33,153 nt of DNA from Actinomycetes bacterium. Its GTDB lineage: Bacteria; Actinomycetota; Acidimicrobiia; Acidimicrobiales; RAAP-2. The notes under the pieces are model-generated. The model did no database searches and was not told the origin of the DNA. It saw only the letters and a list, made by a program, of their open reading frames with translations. This document shows, in pieces, positions 21,003 to 28,071 of this stretch; position 1 is the stretch's first letter; each line of letters begins with the position of its first letter. Location: the NCBI GenBank assembly GCA_021791145.1, contig JAJYXE010000021.1, positions 1 to 33,153 of the forward strand, in the 5' to 3' direction. The position numbers and the translations under genes were made by a program.

Positions 21003-22367
21003 TCAGTCCAGGCCGAGCCGACGAGAGAGGTCCGAGCGGAGCACACCCCCGGGATCGACCCGGCGGCGGACCTCGTGGAGCTCGGCGAGACGCGGGTACA
21101 TGATCGGCACCAAGTCTGGCCTGAGCCGGGAGTCCTTGGCGAGGTAGACGCGCCCTCCCGCCCCCCCGACCGCGTCGTCGAGCCGGTCGAGGCACTGGGC
21201 GACCTCCTCGGCTCCGATCGGCACGTCGAGCGCGAGGGTCCATCCAGGCATCGGGAACGAGAGAGGTCCGGGAGAGGCGGGGCCGAACCGCTTCAAGACC
21301 GCGAGCGACGACGGGACACGCTGGCGCGACAGCTCGCGGATCGCCAAGGCAACGACATCGCCGCGCTTCAAAGGCACGGCGAATTGGTACTGGAGGAACC
21401 CTGAGGCGCCGTAGAGCCGGTTCCAGTCCGCGACCGCGTCGAGCGGATAGAAGAAGTGCCAGAGCGACTGGAGCTCGGCCTCGCGGTGCGCAGGGGCGCG
21501 CCGGTACCACACCTCGTTGAGGGCGGCGATGCTGACGCGGTTGATGAGACCGTTGGGGACGTGGCCGGGGGCCCGCAGCAGCGGCCGGACCGGATGCTCG
21601 CGAAATGGGCGGCGCGCCCCGGGCGGCAGGTCGTCCAGACGGGCATGGTCCCCGCGGGTGAGCACGGCGCGGCCCGACCTCGAGCAGTCGACCCAGGCCA
21701 CCGAGTAGCGGTGACGCTCGTCCCCTTCCTCCATCGCCGCCATGACGGCGTCGAGGCCCGAGAAGCGGTCCGTGTCGACGAGCATCCGGTCGGTCTCGAC
21801 CGGGAGCATGCGGATGCTGGCCGACGTCACGATCCCGGTGAGCCCCATGCCCCCGGCCGTGGCCCAGAAGAGCTCGGGATCGTCCGCGGCGCTGACCCGG
21901 TGCTCGCCCTCGGGAGTCGACAGCGTGATCGCCGTCGTGTGGCGGGCGAAGCTCCCCTCCACATGGTGGTTCTTGCCGTGTACGTCTGCGGCGAACGCGC
22001 CGCCGACCGTGACGTGGCGGGTCCCGGGGGTGACGGGAAGGAACCAGCCCTTGTGAAGGGTCTGGCGGACGAGTTCGTCCAGCGACGTGCCCGCGCCGAC
22101 CTCCACCTCGCCGCTCGGACCCACCTCGCCGATGCCCGTGAGGTGGGCCGTGGTGTCGACGACGGTCCCGCCGGCGCACTGCGCGGCGTCCCCGTAGCTG
22201 CGACCGAGCCCTCGCGCGATCATCCCCCCGCGGCCAGATCGCGAGAAGTCGGATCTCGAGAAGAGCGATGCGATCTCTCCGCCGTCTCGCGGCGAGACGA
22301 GCAGCGCACGCGTGGCGCCGGCGCGCCCCCAGCCGCAGAGCAGCCGCTCTCCGGTGACGTCAGGCAT
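21003..22367 (-). CDS. dprE1: Decaprenylphosphoryl-beta-D-ribose oxidase
   Basis: A 454-residue FAD enzyme of the vanillyl-alcohol-oxidase type that oxidises decaprenylphosphoryl-ribose at C2, the first half of DPA epimerisation. The FAD domain has ARGLGRSYGDAAQ (Tyr58, equivalent to Mtb Tyr60) and PGTRHVTVGGAFAADVHGKN with His130. The C-terminal part has FGPASPGPLSFPMPGWTLAL and AKDSR with Lys411 (Mtb Lys418). The residue aligned with Mtb Cys387, the covalent target of benzothiazinones, is Ala379 (WTLALD against WNICVD). The ATG at 22367 lies inside a 19-bp tandem duplication that starts beyond the ubiA stop. dprE2 follows after 11 bases. Confidence 0.93.
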   Translation of the reverse strand: MPDVTGERLLCGWGRAGATRALLVSPRDGGEIASLFSRSDFSRSGRGGMIARGLGRSYGDAAQCAGGTVVDTTAHLTGIGEVGPSGEVEVGAGTSLDELVRQTLHKGWFLPVTPGTRHVTVGGAFAADVHGKNHHVEGSFARHTTAITLSTPEGEHRVSAADDPELFWATAGGMGLTGIVTSASIRMLPVETDRMLVDTDRFSGLDAVMAAMEEGDERHRYSVAWVDCSRSGRAVLTRGDHARLDDLPPGARRPFREHPVRPLLRAPGHVPNGLINRVSIAALNEVWYRRAPAHREAELQSLWHFFYPLDAVADWNRLYGASGFLQYQFAVPLKRGDVVALAIRELSRQRVPSSLAVLKRFGPASPGPLSFPMPGWTLALDVPIGAEEVAQCLDRLDDAVGGAGGRVYLAKDSRLRPDLVPIMYPRLAELHEVRRRVDPGGVLRSDLSRRLGLD

Positions 22368-22393
22368 CGATGCCGACGTCAGGCATAGATGCC
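22356..22393 (-). repeat. 19-bp tandem duplication across the ubiA stop / dprE1 start
   Basis: Two copies (22356-22374 and 22375-22393) differ at one base. Each contains a minus-strand ATG-CCT-GAC-GTC. One provides the dprE1 start; the other opens only a short frame ending in TGA. The ubiA stop (22379-22381) is in the second copy. Confidence 0.75.
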
Positions 22394-23410
22394 GACGCCG
22401 ACCAGCACCGCCCAGACGAGAGCGAGGACCTGCAGCATGCGGTCCTCCCAGGCGAGCTCGCTCGGCGCACCGCCGTGACCCGCGTCGAGGAGGCGCAAGA
22501 CGTAGAGGACCCCCGTGAGCACCGGTGCGACAGAGAGCTCGATCCATACGAGATGGTCGCCTCGATGTGCGAGGCCCCCTTTGTCGAACGCCCAGAGGCA
22601 GTAGGTGGTCACCGCGCCGGCGGCGCTCAGCGTCAGCGCCGAGCGCAGGAACGTCCGCGAGTACAGGTCGAGCGCGCTGCGGTGCAAGCCGCGTGCGTCG
22701 CCGAGCGCCTGGTGCTCGGCGGTACGCTTGCCGATGACGAGGAACAGCGCGCTGAACGAGGTGACGACGAGGAACCACCTCGACAACGGCACGTGAGCAG
22801 CGACGCCGCCCGCGACCGCGCGCAGCACGAAGCCCGACGCCACGGCCGTCAGCTCGATGACCGGCTCGCGCTTGAGGCGGAGGGAGTAGCTGACGGTGAT
22901 GGCCGCGTACGCGGCGACCACGACGACGAGCGGCCAGCCGGCCAGGAGGGCGGAGCCTGCGAGAGCGGCCGCGAAGAGGACCATCGCCGCCGCGATCGCC
23001 GCCCGCGGGCTCACGCGCCCCGAGGCCACGGGCCGGAGCCGCTTCGTCGGGTGCCGCCGGTCGGCCTCGGCGTCGACGGTGTCGTTCACCAGGTAGGTCG
23101 CCGACGCCGCCGCGCAGAAGACGCCGAACGCGCCGAGCGACCGGAGCGCAGGACCGGCATGCGTGAGCACGCCAGCGGCGCCGGGGGCGACGAAGACCAG
23201 GACGTTCTTCGCCCACTGCTTGGGCCGCGCCAGGCGGAGCCAGTCGAGGATCCGGCTGGACGTGGCCAGGTCGGAGGGCGGCTCGGCGGCGACGAGCTCT
23301 CCTGCAGGGGGCTCTCCTGCGGGGGGCTCTCCTACGGGGGGCTCTCCTGCGGAGCGCTCGCTCGGCGAGAGCGCCAAGGCGTCGGCCGCTGGGCGCGTCA
23401 CAGGCTTCAT
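22379..23410 (-). CDS. ubiA: UbiA-family decaprenyl-phosphate phosphoribosyltransferase
   Basis: A 343-residue polytopic UbiA-superfamily prenyltransferase matching Rv3806c-type enzymes, which join PRPP to decaprenyl phosphate, the step before DprE1. Signature motifs: RLARPKQWAKNVLVFVAPG, YLVNDTVDAEADRRHPTKR with LRPVASGRVS (the Asp-rich metal/PRPP motif), YSLRLKREPVIELTAVASG, and VIGKRTAEHQALGDARGLHR. About eight or nine hydrophobic helices follow the first motif. The N-terminal 50 residues are a soluble Gly-Glu-Pro-Pro repeat from 15-bp tandem units. The ATG at 23410 is chosen because TACCAT lies eight bases upstream, suggesting a leaderless start. dprE1 and dprE2 follow on the same strand, giving a complete three-step DPA set. 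Confidence 0.92.
   Translation of the reverse strand: MKPVTRPAADALALSPSERSAGEPPVGEPPAGEPPAGELVAAEPPSDLATSSRILDWLRLARPKQWAKNVLVFVAPGAAGVLTHAGPALRSLGAFGVFCAAASATYLVNDTVDAEADRRHPTKRLRPVASGRVSPRAAIAAAMVLFAAALAGSALLAGWPLVVVVAAYAAITVSYSLRLKREPVIELTAVASGFVLRAVAGGVAAHVPLSRWFLVVTSFSALFLVIGKRTAEHQALGDARGLHRSALDLYSRTFLRSALTLSAAGAVTTYCLWAFDKGGLAHRGDHLVWIELSVAPVLTGVLYVLRLLDAGHGGAPSELAWEDRMLQVLALVWAVLVGVGIYA
23294..23353 (-). repeat. 15-bp tandem repeats in the ubiA N-terminus
   Basis: Four units (23294-23308, 23309-23323, 23324-23338, 23339-23353) encode a GEPPA/GEPPV pentapeptide repeat ahead of the membrane domain. Confidence 0.85.
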
Positions 23411-23418
23411 CTGGATGG

Positions 23419-23424
23419 ATGGTA
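23419..23424 (-). promoter_or_regulatory. -10 box of the ubiA-dprE1-dprE2 operon (leaderless layout)
   Basis: TACCAT on the minus strand, eight bases before the ubiA ATG. The preceding gene ends at 23460, so the operon has its own promoter. Confidence 0.5.
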
Positions 23425-23459
23425 CCCAAGGTTGATGACGACCGAATGAGATCGGCCGG

Positions 23460-23687
23460 CTACGCCTGCCCCTTCGTCCTGGCGCGCCCCCGCCATGCGC
23501 TCGCCACCAGGGCGACGATCGCAAGCACCGGAAGGGCCACCACGTCCGCGATCCGTTCGTGGCGCAGTGCGTACGCGACACCGACGAGCACCAGCATGGC
23601 GAGGAAGAGCTCCGGGGTGTCGCCGACCAGGAAGTCCCACCAGAAGTGTCCGAACGACTTCGACCAGCGTGCAAGCCGCCCGGTCAC
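23460..23687 (-). CDS. Small membrane protein coupled to the COG4280-type gene
   Basis: A 75-residue protein with a basic start (VTGRLARWSKSFGHFWW), a conserved-looking DFLVGDTPELFLAMLVLVG segment forming the first membrane helix, a loop ALRHERIADVV, a second helix, and a basic tail. The GTG overlaps the stop of the larger membrane-protein gene by four bases (GTGA), so the two are translationally coupled and probably work together. I do not recognise a named family. It may be an accessory subunit of the putative transporter upstream. Confidence 0.7.
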   Translation of the reverse strand: MTGRLARWSKSFGHFWWDFLVGDTPELFLAMLVLVGVAYALRHERIADVVALPVLAIVALVASAWRGRARTKGQA

Positions 23688-24487
23688 GGAGCCAACGTCC
23701 CGTCGGCTCGGGCGTGCTCGGCACGTGGGGGCGCCGGCGCCTGGGCCGGCGCCTGGGCCGGCGCCTGGGTTCTCAAGAGCACGACCGTGCCGGCGGTCAC
23801 GGCGGCGAACACCCCGATCAGCACCGGGATGGCGAGGTCGCTGCCCGGCCAATGGACACCGGCGCCTTCGCCGAGCCAGAACAACCCGAAGCTCGTGAGC
23901 ATGATGCCGACGACGGTCTTGACGGTGTTCTCGGGGACCTCGGAGAGCTGGCGCGAGACGACGAGGCCCAGCGCGGAGACGAGGACGATCGCTGCGGCGG
24001 CCGCCGCCGATGCGTCCGCGAGCTTGTGCTGACTCGCGCCCAGGCTGATCACGATGAGGACGACCTCCATGCCCTCGAGGAAGACACCCTTGAACGCCAC
24101 GACGAAACCGAGGCTGTCCCGACGTCCTCGAACGCCGCCGCCGGCGCGCAGCGAAGCCGTGGTCTCTTGGTAGATGGCATCTTCGTCGTGCTTCGCCTTG
24201 TGCCCGCTCGCCCGCAGGATCGCCTTGCGGAGCCAGGACAGACCCAGGACCAAGAGGAGGGCGCCGACCAGGACCCGGAGCGCGTTGATCGGGACGTAGT
24301 GGACGAGCGGGACGCCAACGGCGCCCACGAGGACGGCGAGGACGACGAGGGCGGCAGCGGTGCCCTCCATCGCCGACCGCCAGCCCCTGGTGGTGCCGGA
24401 GGCGAGCACGATCGTCAAGGCTTCGACTGCTTCGACGCTGCACGCGCCGAAGACGGCGAGCATCAAGATGATGGTGGCGCTGCTCAC
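23684..24487 (-). CDS. COG4280-like polytopic membrane protein (putative cation transporter)
   Basis: A 267-residue membrane protein with about seven hydrophobic helices arranged as two similar halves. Each half carries an acidic motif: ACSVEAVEALTIVLASG near residue 15 and GVFLEGMEVVLIVISLG near 133. Duplicated glutamate motifs in membrane helices resemble cation-transporter families such as GDT1/TMEM165. The match I recall is the uncharacterised group COG4280, so transport is inference. A charged loop (GHKAKHDEDAIYQETTAS) separates the halves, and a Gln-Ala-Pro repeat marks the C-terminal tail. The GTG at 24487 gives a clean N-terminal helix. It is divergent from the aldolase gene across about 230 bases. 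Confidence 0.65.
   Translation of the reverse strand: MSSATIILMLAVFGACSVEAVEALTIVLASGTTRGWRSAMEGTAAALVVLAVLVGAVGVPLVHYVPINALRVLVGALLLVLGLSWLRKAILRASGHKAKHDEDAIYQETTASLRAGGGVRGRRDSLGFVVAFKGVFLEGMEVVLIVISLGASQHKLADASAAAAAAIVLVSALGLVVSRQLSEVPENTVKTVVGIMLTSFGLFWLGEGAGVHWPGSDLAIPVLIGVFAAVTAGTVVLLRTQAPAQAPAQAPAPPRAEHARADGTLAP
23736..23771 (-). repeat. 12-bp tandem repeat in the COG4280-like gene tail
   Basis: GGCGCCTGGGCC at 23736-23747 and 23748-23759, with an imperfect third copy to 23771. It encodes APAQ-type repeats in the cytosolic or periplasmic tail. Confidence 0.75.
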
Positions 24488-24705
24488 CGTGTCGCCTTCG
24501 TGCGGTCTCTACGCGCCTCGATCGTCATCGGGTCTCTCGGCTCCTTCGGGTCCCTCTGGTACGCCGGGCCGCAGGTGAGGGGCGGCGGTCGACGCATCGC
24601 GCGGCGCGGGCGGTTCGCACCAGGCCGACGAAGAGGATACAACCGGTCCGCGTCGAGCTCGACGCCCACGGCGCTGCACCTTGCGGCGCGCGTCCCGTCC
24701 CGTCC

Positions 24706-24711
24706 TAACCT
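24706..24711 (+). promoter_or_regulatory. -10 box of the aldolase gene (leaderless layout)
   Basis: TAACCT is followed by six bases and the GTG at 24718. TTGCGG at 24681-24686 is a possible but over-spaced -35. The rest of the gap back to 24488 shows no gene or repeat. Confidence 0.5.
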
Positions 24712-24717
24712 GTGGCA

Positions 24718-25455
24718 GTGGTCACGACGGTGCCCCTTCCCTCAGGTGTCGGGGTCGCGCTCGTCACGCTCTTCGATGAGCGCGGCGCCACCGACGCCGG
24801 AGCGACCGCCGAGCGTGCAGCGCGCTGTGTCGAGCTCGGGGTCTCCTCCGTCCTCGTCGCGGGCACGACCGGCGAGGCAGGCCGCCTCTCCGTGGACGAC
24901 CGGCTCCAGCTCGCCGCGGCGGTGAGGGACGCGGTGCCCGACGTGCCGGTCATCGTCGGCGCCGGCCATCCCGACGCCGCCGCCGCGTTCGACGCGACGG
25001 CACGGATCGCGACGGACGCGCACGCCGACGCAGTCCTCGTCTACTGCCCGAAGGGCGCGGAGCCGAAGGGCTTCTTCCGCCAGGTGCGGGACGCGGCAGG
25101 AGCGATGGCGGTCCTCGCGTACCACAATCCGGCGCTGGAGCATGCAGAACCCCTGGGGACCGCCGAGCTGGCGTCGCTCGGGCTCGAGGGTGTGAAGGAC
25201 TCCTCGGGGAGCACCAACCGTCTCGCGGACCTCGTCGAGCTCGGGGTCCTCGTCTACGTCGGCAGCCCGACCCAGCTCCTGCTCGCAGGGTCTTGCGGCG
25301 CGCGTGGGGCGCTGCTCGCGCTGGCGAACATCGCGCCGACGGACTGCATCGGTGCGTGGAACGGCGACCCGTCTGCGCAGCGCCGGCTCTTTTCCCTGCA
25401 CCGCAGTGCGGCGCGCGACTTCCCGGCGTGGTTGAAGCGCACCGAGCCTCGATAA
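24718..25455 (+). CDS. Dihydrodipicolinate synthase / N-acetylneuraminate lyase family protein
   Basis: A 245-residue class I aldolase-type TIM barrel. Family features: GVGVALVTLFDERG at the start, LVAGTTGEAGRLSVDDR (the GTTGE substrate loop), VIVGAGHPDAAAAFDATARI, LAYHNPALEH in place of the usual YNxP, and LEGVKDSSGSTNRLADL holding the Schiff-base lysine. It is about 45 residues shorter than DapA because the C-terminal helical extension is missing, and the usual Arg after YNxP is not evident. It may therefore be a 2-oxo acid aldolase other than DapA. The GTG at 24718 is favoured over a GTG six bases upstream by the TAACCT spacing. It ends nine bases from the convergent mscR. Confidence 0.8.
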   Translation: MVTTVPLPSGVGVALVTLFDERGATDAGATAERAARCVELGVSSVLVAGTTGEAGRLSVDDRLQLAAAVRDAVPDVPVIVGAGHPDAAAAFDATARIATDAHADAVLVYCPKGAEPKGFFRQVRDAAGAMAVLAYHNPALEHAEPLGTAELASLGLEGVKDSSGSTNRLADLVELGVLVYVGSPTQLLLAGSCGARGALLALANIAPTDCIGAWNGDPSAQRRLFSLHRSAARDFPAWLKRTEPR

Positions 25456-25464
25456 GCGGCCTCC

Positions 25465-26574
25465 TCAGTCGCTTCCTAGAACACCCTCGCCGAGGACGAC
25501 GACGGAGCGCAGCACCTCGCCGCGCTGCATCCGGGAAAAGGCCTCTTCGACTCCGTCGAGCGGGATCGTCTCGGAGACGAACTTGTCGAGGTCCAGCTTG
25601 CCGCGCAGGTAGAGATCGATCAGCATCGGGAAGTCGCGCGTGGGCAGGCAGTCTCCGTACCACGAGGACTTGAGCGCGCCGCCGCGTCCGAACAGCTCGA
25701 GAAGCGGCAGGTCGACCCGCATGGTCGGGGACGGCACGCCCACCTGGACGAGGACGCCGGCAAGGTCTCGCGCCAAGAAGGCCTGCTCGTACGTGTCGGG
25801 CCTGCCGACCGCCTCGATGACGACGTCGGCGCCATGACCTGTCGTGAGCTCGCGGATTGCGTCCACCGGGTCGGTGGTAGTCGAGTTGACGGAGTCGGTC
25901 GCACCGAGCTCCCGCGCCCAGGCGAGCTTCCGGTCGTCGACGTCGACCGCCACGATCTTGCGCGCGCCCGCGATCGCCGCACCCGCGATCGCTGCGTCCC
26001 CGACGCCGCCGCAGCCGATGACGGCCACCGTGTCACCGCGCGAGACCCCACCGGTGTTCACCGCGGCGCCGAACCCCGCCATGACGCCGCAGCCGATGAG
26101 GCCAGCGGCCTCGGGGCGTGCCGCCGGGTCCACCGGTACCGCCTGCCCCGCTGCGACGAGGGTTCGTTCGCAGAAGGCGCCGATGCCGAGAGCCGCCGTC
26201 AGCGGGGTGCCGTCCTCGAGCGTCATCGGCTGGCGCGCGTTGCGGCTGTCGAAGCAGTACCACGGTCGTCCACGGCGGCAGGATCGGCAGGTGCCGCACG
26301 GCGCGCGCCAGGCGAGCACGACGAAGTCGCCGGGTGCTACGTGCTCGACCCCTTCTCCCACCTCGCTCACGAAGCCGGCAGCCTCGTGGCCGAGCAGGAA
26401 CGGGAAGCCGTCGCCGATCGCGCCCTGCCGATAATGAAGGTCGGTGTGGCACACGCCGCACGCGCGTACCTCTACGACGACGTCGCCCGGTCCGGGGTCG
26501 GGCACCACGACCGGCACCACACGCACCGCAGCGTCCTTTTCGGTCGCGACTACCCCTCGTACGGTCGCCGGCAT
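25465..26574 (-). CDS. mscR: S-(hydroxymethyl)mycothiol dehydrogenase
   Basis: A 369-residue zinc alcohol dehydrogenase that oxidises S-hydroxymethyl-mycothiol in formaldehyde detoxification and can reduce S-nitrosomycothiol. Motifs: [16 protein letters not shown] (catalytic zinc Cys), [39 protein letters not shown] (structural zinc Cys), [57 protein letters not shown] (NAD loop), and [20 protein letters not shown], which is nearly diagnostic for MscR. Length is standard. GGAGG precedes the ATG at 26574. The presence of this gene implies the organism makes mycothiol. Confidence 0.94.
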   Translation of the reverse strand: MPATVRGVVATEKDAAVRVVPVVVPDPGPGDVVVEVRACGVCHTDLHYRQGAIGDGFPFLLGHEAAGFVSEVGEGVEHVAPGDFVVLAWRAPCGTCRSCRRGRPWYCFDSRNARQPMTLEDGTPLTAALGIGAFCERTLVAAGQAVPVDPAARPEAAGLIGCGVMAGFGAAVNTGGVSRGDTVAVIGCGGVGDAAIAGAAIAGARKIVAVDVDDRKLAWARELGATDSVNSTTTDPVDAIRELTTGHGADVVIEAVGRPDTYEQAFLARDLAGVLVQVGVPSPTMRVDLPLLELFGRGGALKSSWYGDCLPTRDFPMLIDLYLRGKLDLDKFVSETIPLDGVEEAFSRMQRGEVLRSVVVLGEGVLGSD

Positions 26575-26662
26575 CGCTCCTCCCCTCGCACCCAGTACCG
26601 TCCCTGTGCCGTTCTGTTCCGTGCCGTGCCGTGCCGCAGGCCGCCGGGTCGGGGACCCCCGC

Positions 26663-26668
26663 ACGTTA
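26663..26668 (-). promoter_or_regulatory. Candidate -10 box of mscR
   Basis: TAACGT on the minus strand includes the TAA stop of the Nudix gene and would start transcription about 80 bases before mscR. The leader contains a short GCACG-type repetition. The mscR gene could equally be read through from the Nudix gene. Confidence 0.3.
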
Positions 26669-27190
26669 TCGAGCCGTGCGGGGTGGTGGGGGAGTGTCCG
26701 CGGCGACGGCCACGACCAGCCGGTCGAGCAGGGGGAGCTGGCCGGGGAGAAGCTTGCGCCGTGCCGCGTCGAGGTCGTACCACGCCGCGCGATCGACCTC
26801 GGGGAAGCTGCGAAGCGTGCCAGTGGCAGGCGGCCACTCGATCGAGAAGGTGTCGCTGCGGATCGCCGACACGTCCAGGTCGCCTGCGACCGCCCATGCC
26901 CGGACCCGCTTGCCGCCTGCCTGGACCACCTCCCCGAGGGCAAGGCGCGGGCCGGAGGGAGGGGTGACGCCGAGCTCTTCTGCGAACTCGCGCTCGGCGG
27001 CGGCGAGGCTGTCCTCCCCCGCCTCGACCTCCCCTTTGGGGATGCTCCACGACCCGTCGTCCCGCCGCCGCCAGTACGGCCCTCCGGGGTGGACCAGGAG
27101 CACCTCGAGCTGGGGGCCAGGGCTCCGGCCGCCGGCCCCGGTCCGTGGGGAGAGGCGGTAGACGAGGAGGCCGGCGCTCTGGGTGGGCAC
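26666..27190 (-). CDS. Nudix hydrolase
   Basis: A 174-residue Nudix-fold hydrolase of the MutT type. The Nudix box [20 protein letters not shown] continuing LGV fits Gx5Ex7REUxEExGU exactly. It is preceded by [20 protein letters not shown] and PKG, a context common in actinobacterial Nudix proteins related to COG4119. Likely substrates are nucleoside diphosphate derivatives or oxidised nucleotides, not determinable here. The frame starts with a GTG at 27190; no strong ribosome site is visible. It lies 91 bases upstream of mscR on the same strand. Confidence 0.88.
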   Translation of the reverse strand: MPTQSAGLLVYRLSPRTGAGGRSPGPQLEVLLVHPGGPYWRRRDDGSWSIPKGEVEAGEDSLAAAEREFAEELGVTPPSGPRLALGEVVQAGGKRVRAWAVAGDLDVSAIRSDTFSIEWPPATGTLRSFPEVDRAAWYDLDAARRKLLPGQLPLLDRLVVAVAADTPPPPRTAR

Positions 27191-27250
27191 CTGCCCATGA
27201 TGTCGCCCCCCGCTGGGGTGGGACTCGGTGACGCGTCCCAGGCGTCCTTC

Positions 27251-27348
27251 CTTGTCCCGCGCCTTGTCCCGCGCCTTGTCCCGCGCCTTGTCCCGCGCCT
27301 TGTCCCGCGCTCGGACCAGCTCCTGGCCCCGCGCGCCTTGTCCCGCGC
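27251..27348. repeat. 12-bp tandem repeat array between the Nudix and response-regulator genes
   Basis: CTTGTCCCGCGC occurs five times in a row without mismatch (27251-27310), with one more isolated copy at 27337-27348. It sits in the 210-base divergent gap. No spacer structure is present, so it is not a CRISPR array. Confidence 0.85.
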
Positions 27349-27379
27349 CCGTGCGCTTCTGCGGATGGTCCTTCCTGCA

Positions 27380-27397
27380 TATGGTGGTCGCAGGAGG
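27380..27397 (+). promoter_or_regulatory. -10-like box and ribosome site of the response-regulator gene
   Basis: TATGGT at 27380-27385 fits the TANNNT pattern. AGGAGG at 27392-27397 is five bases before the ATG at 27403. If this box is used, the leader is only about 11 bases. Confidence 0.4.
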
Positions 27398-27402
27398 CTT
27401 CG

Positions 27403-28071
27403 ATGAGGGTGCTCGTTGCAGAGGACGACGCCGCGCTCCGCACAGTGCTCGAGCGCGGCTTGCGGGAGAACGGCTATGTCGTCGACGCCGTCGCAGACGG
27501 GGAGGCGGCGGTCAGGTGGCTCCGCGCCTACGACCACGAGGTCGCGATCCTCGACTGGCGGATGCCGCGCAAGAGCGGCATCGAGGTCGTCGACGAGGTG
27601 CGGCGGCTCGGCGTGAAGACGCCGATCCTCATGCTCACGGCACGGGACGCGCCGGTCGACCGGGTGGCGGGCCTCCACGCCGGCGCAGACGACTACCTGG
27701 TGAAGCCCTTCGACTTCGACGAGCTGCTGGCCCGCCTTCTCGCTCTCCAGCGACGGCCGGCGCTCACGGTGGCGCCCAAGATCGCCGTGGGCGACCTCTG
27801 CTTCGATCCCTCGACCCGGGAGCTCAGCCTCGACGGAGCTGCGGTCTCGCTCACCACCACGGAGCTCGCGATCATGGAGCTCCTGCTTCGCAGGTCGCCC
27901 TCAGTCGTGACCCGGCGGTCGATCGCCGTCCAGGTCTGGGATGACGAGGCAGACGCCATCGGCTCCAACACGATCGACGTGCATGTCGGTCGGCTCCGTT
28001 CGAAGATCGCCGGCGCACGGGCGAAGATCCAGACGGTGCGCGGCAGCGGCTACCGGCTCGTGGCGCCGTGA
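27403..28071 (+). CDS. OmpR-family response regulator
   Basis: A 222-residue two-component response regulator. The receiver domain (1-115) has the acidic pair in [11 protein letters not shown], the phospho-acceptor Asp51 in [12 protein letters not shown], Thr79 in [10 protein letters not shown], and Lys101 in [17 protein letters not shown]. The C-terminal winged helix (125-222) has [34 protein letters not shown] and the final [17 protein letters not shown] supports the ATG. Its stop overlaps the kinase GTG by four bases, so the two form a coupled pair. Target genes and stimulus are not visible; the upstream tandem repeats might hold an autoregulatory site. Confidence 0.95.
   Translation: MRVLVAEDDAALRTVLERGLRENGYVVDAVADGEAAVRWLRAYDHEVAILDWRMPRKSGIEVVDEVRRLGVKTPILMLTARDAPVDRVAGLHAGADDYLVKPFDFDELLARLLALQRRPALTVAPKIAVGDLCFDPSTRELSLDGAAVSLTTTELAIMELLLRRSPSVVTRRSIAVQVWDDEADAIGSNTIDVHVGRLRSKIAGARAKIQTVRGSGYRLVAP

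Noticed and set aside
27251..27348. CRISPR-like array from repeated 12-bp units
   Set aside because: Copies are directly adjacent, with no unique spacers and no cas genes.
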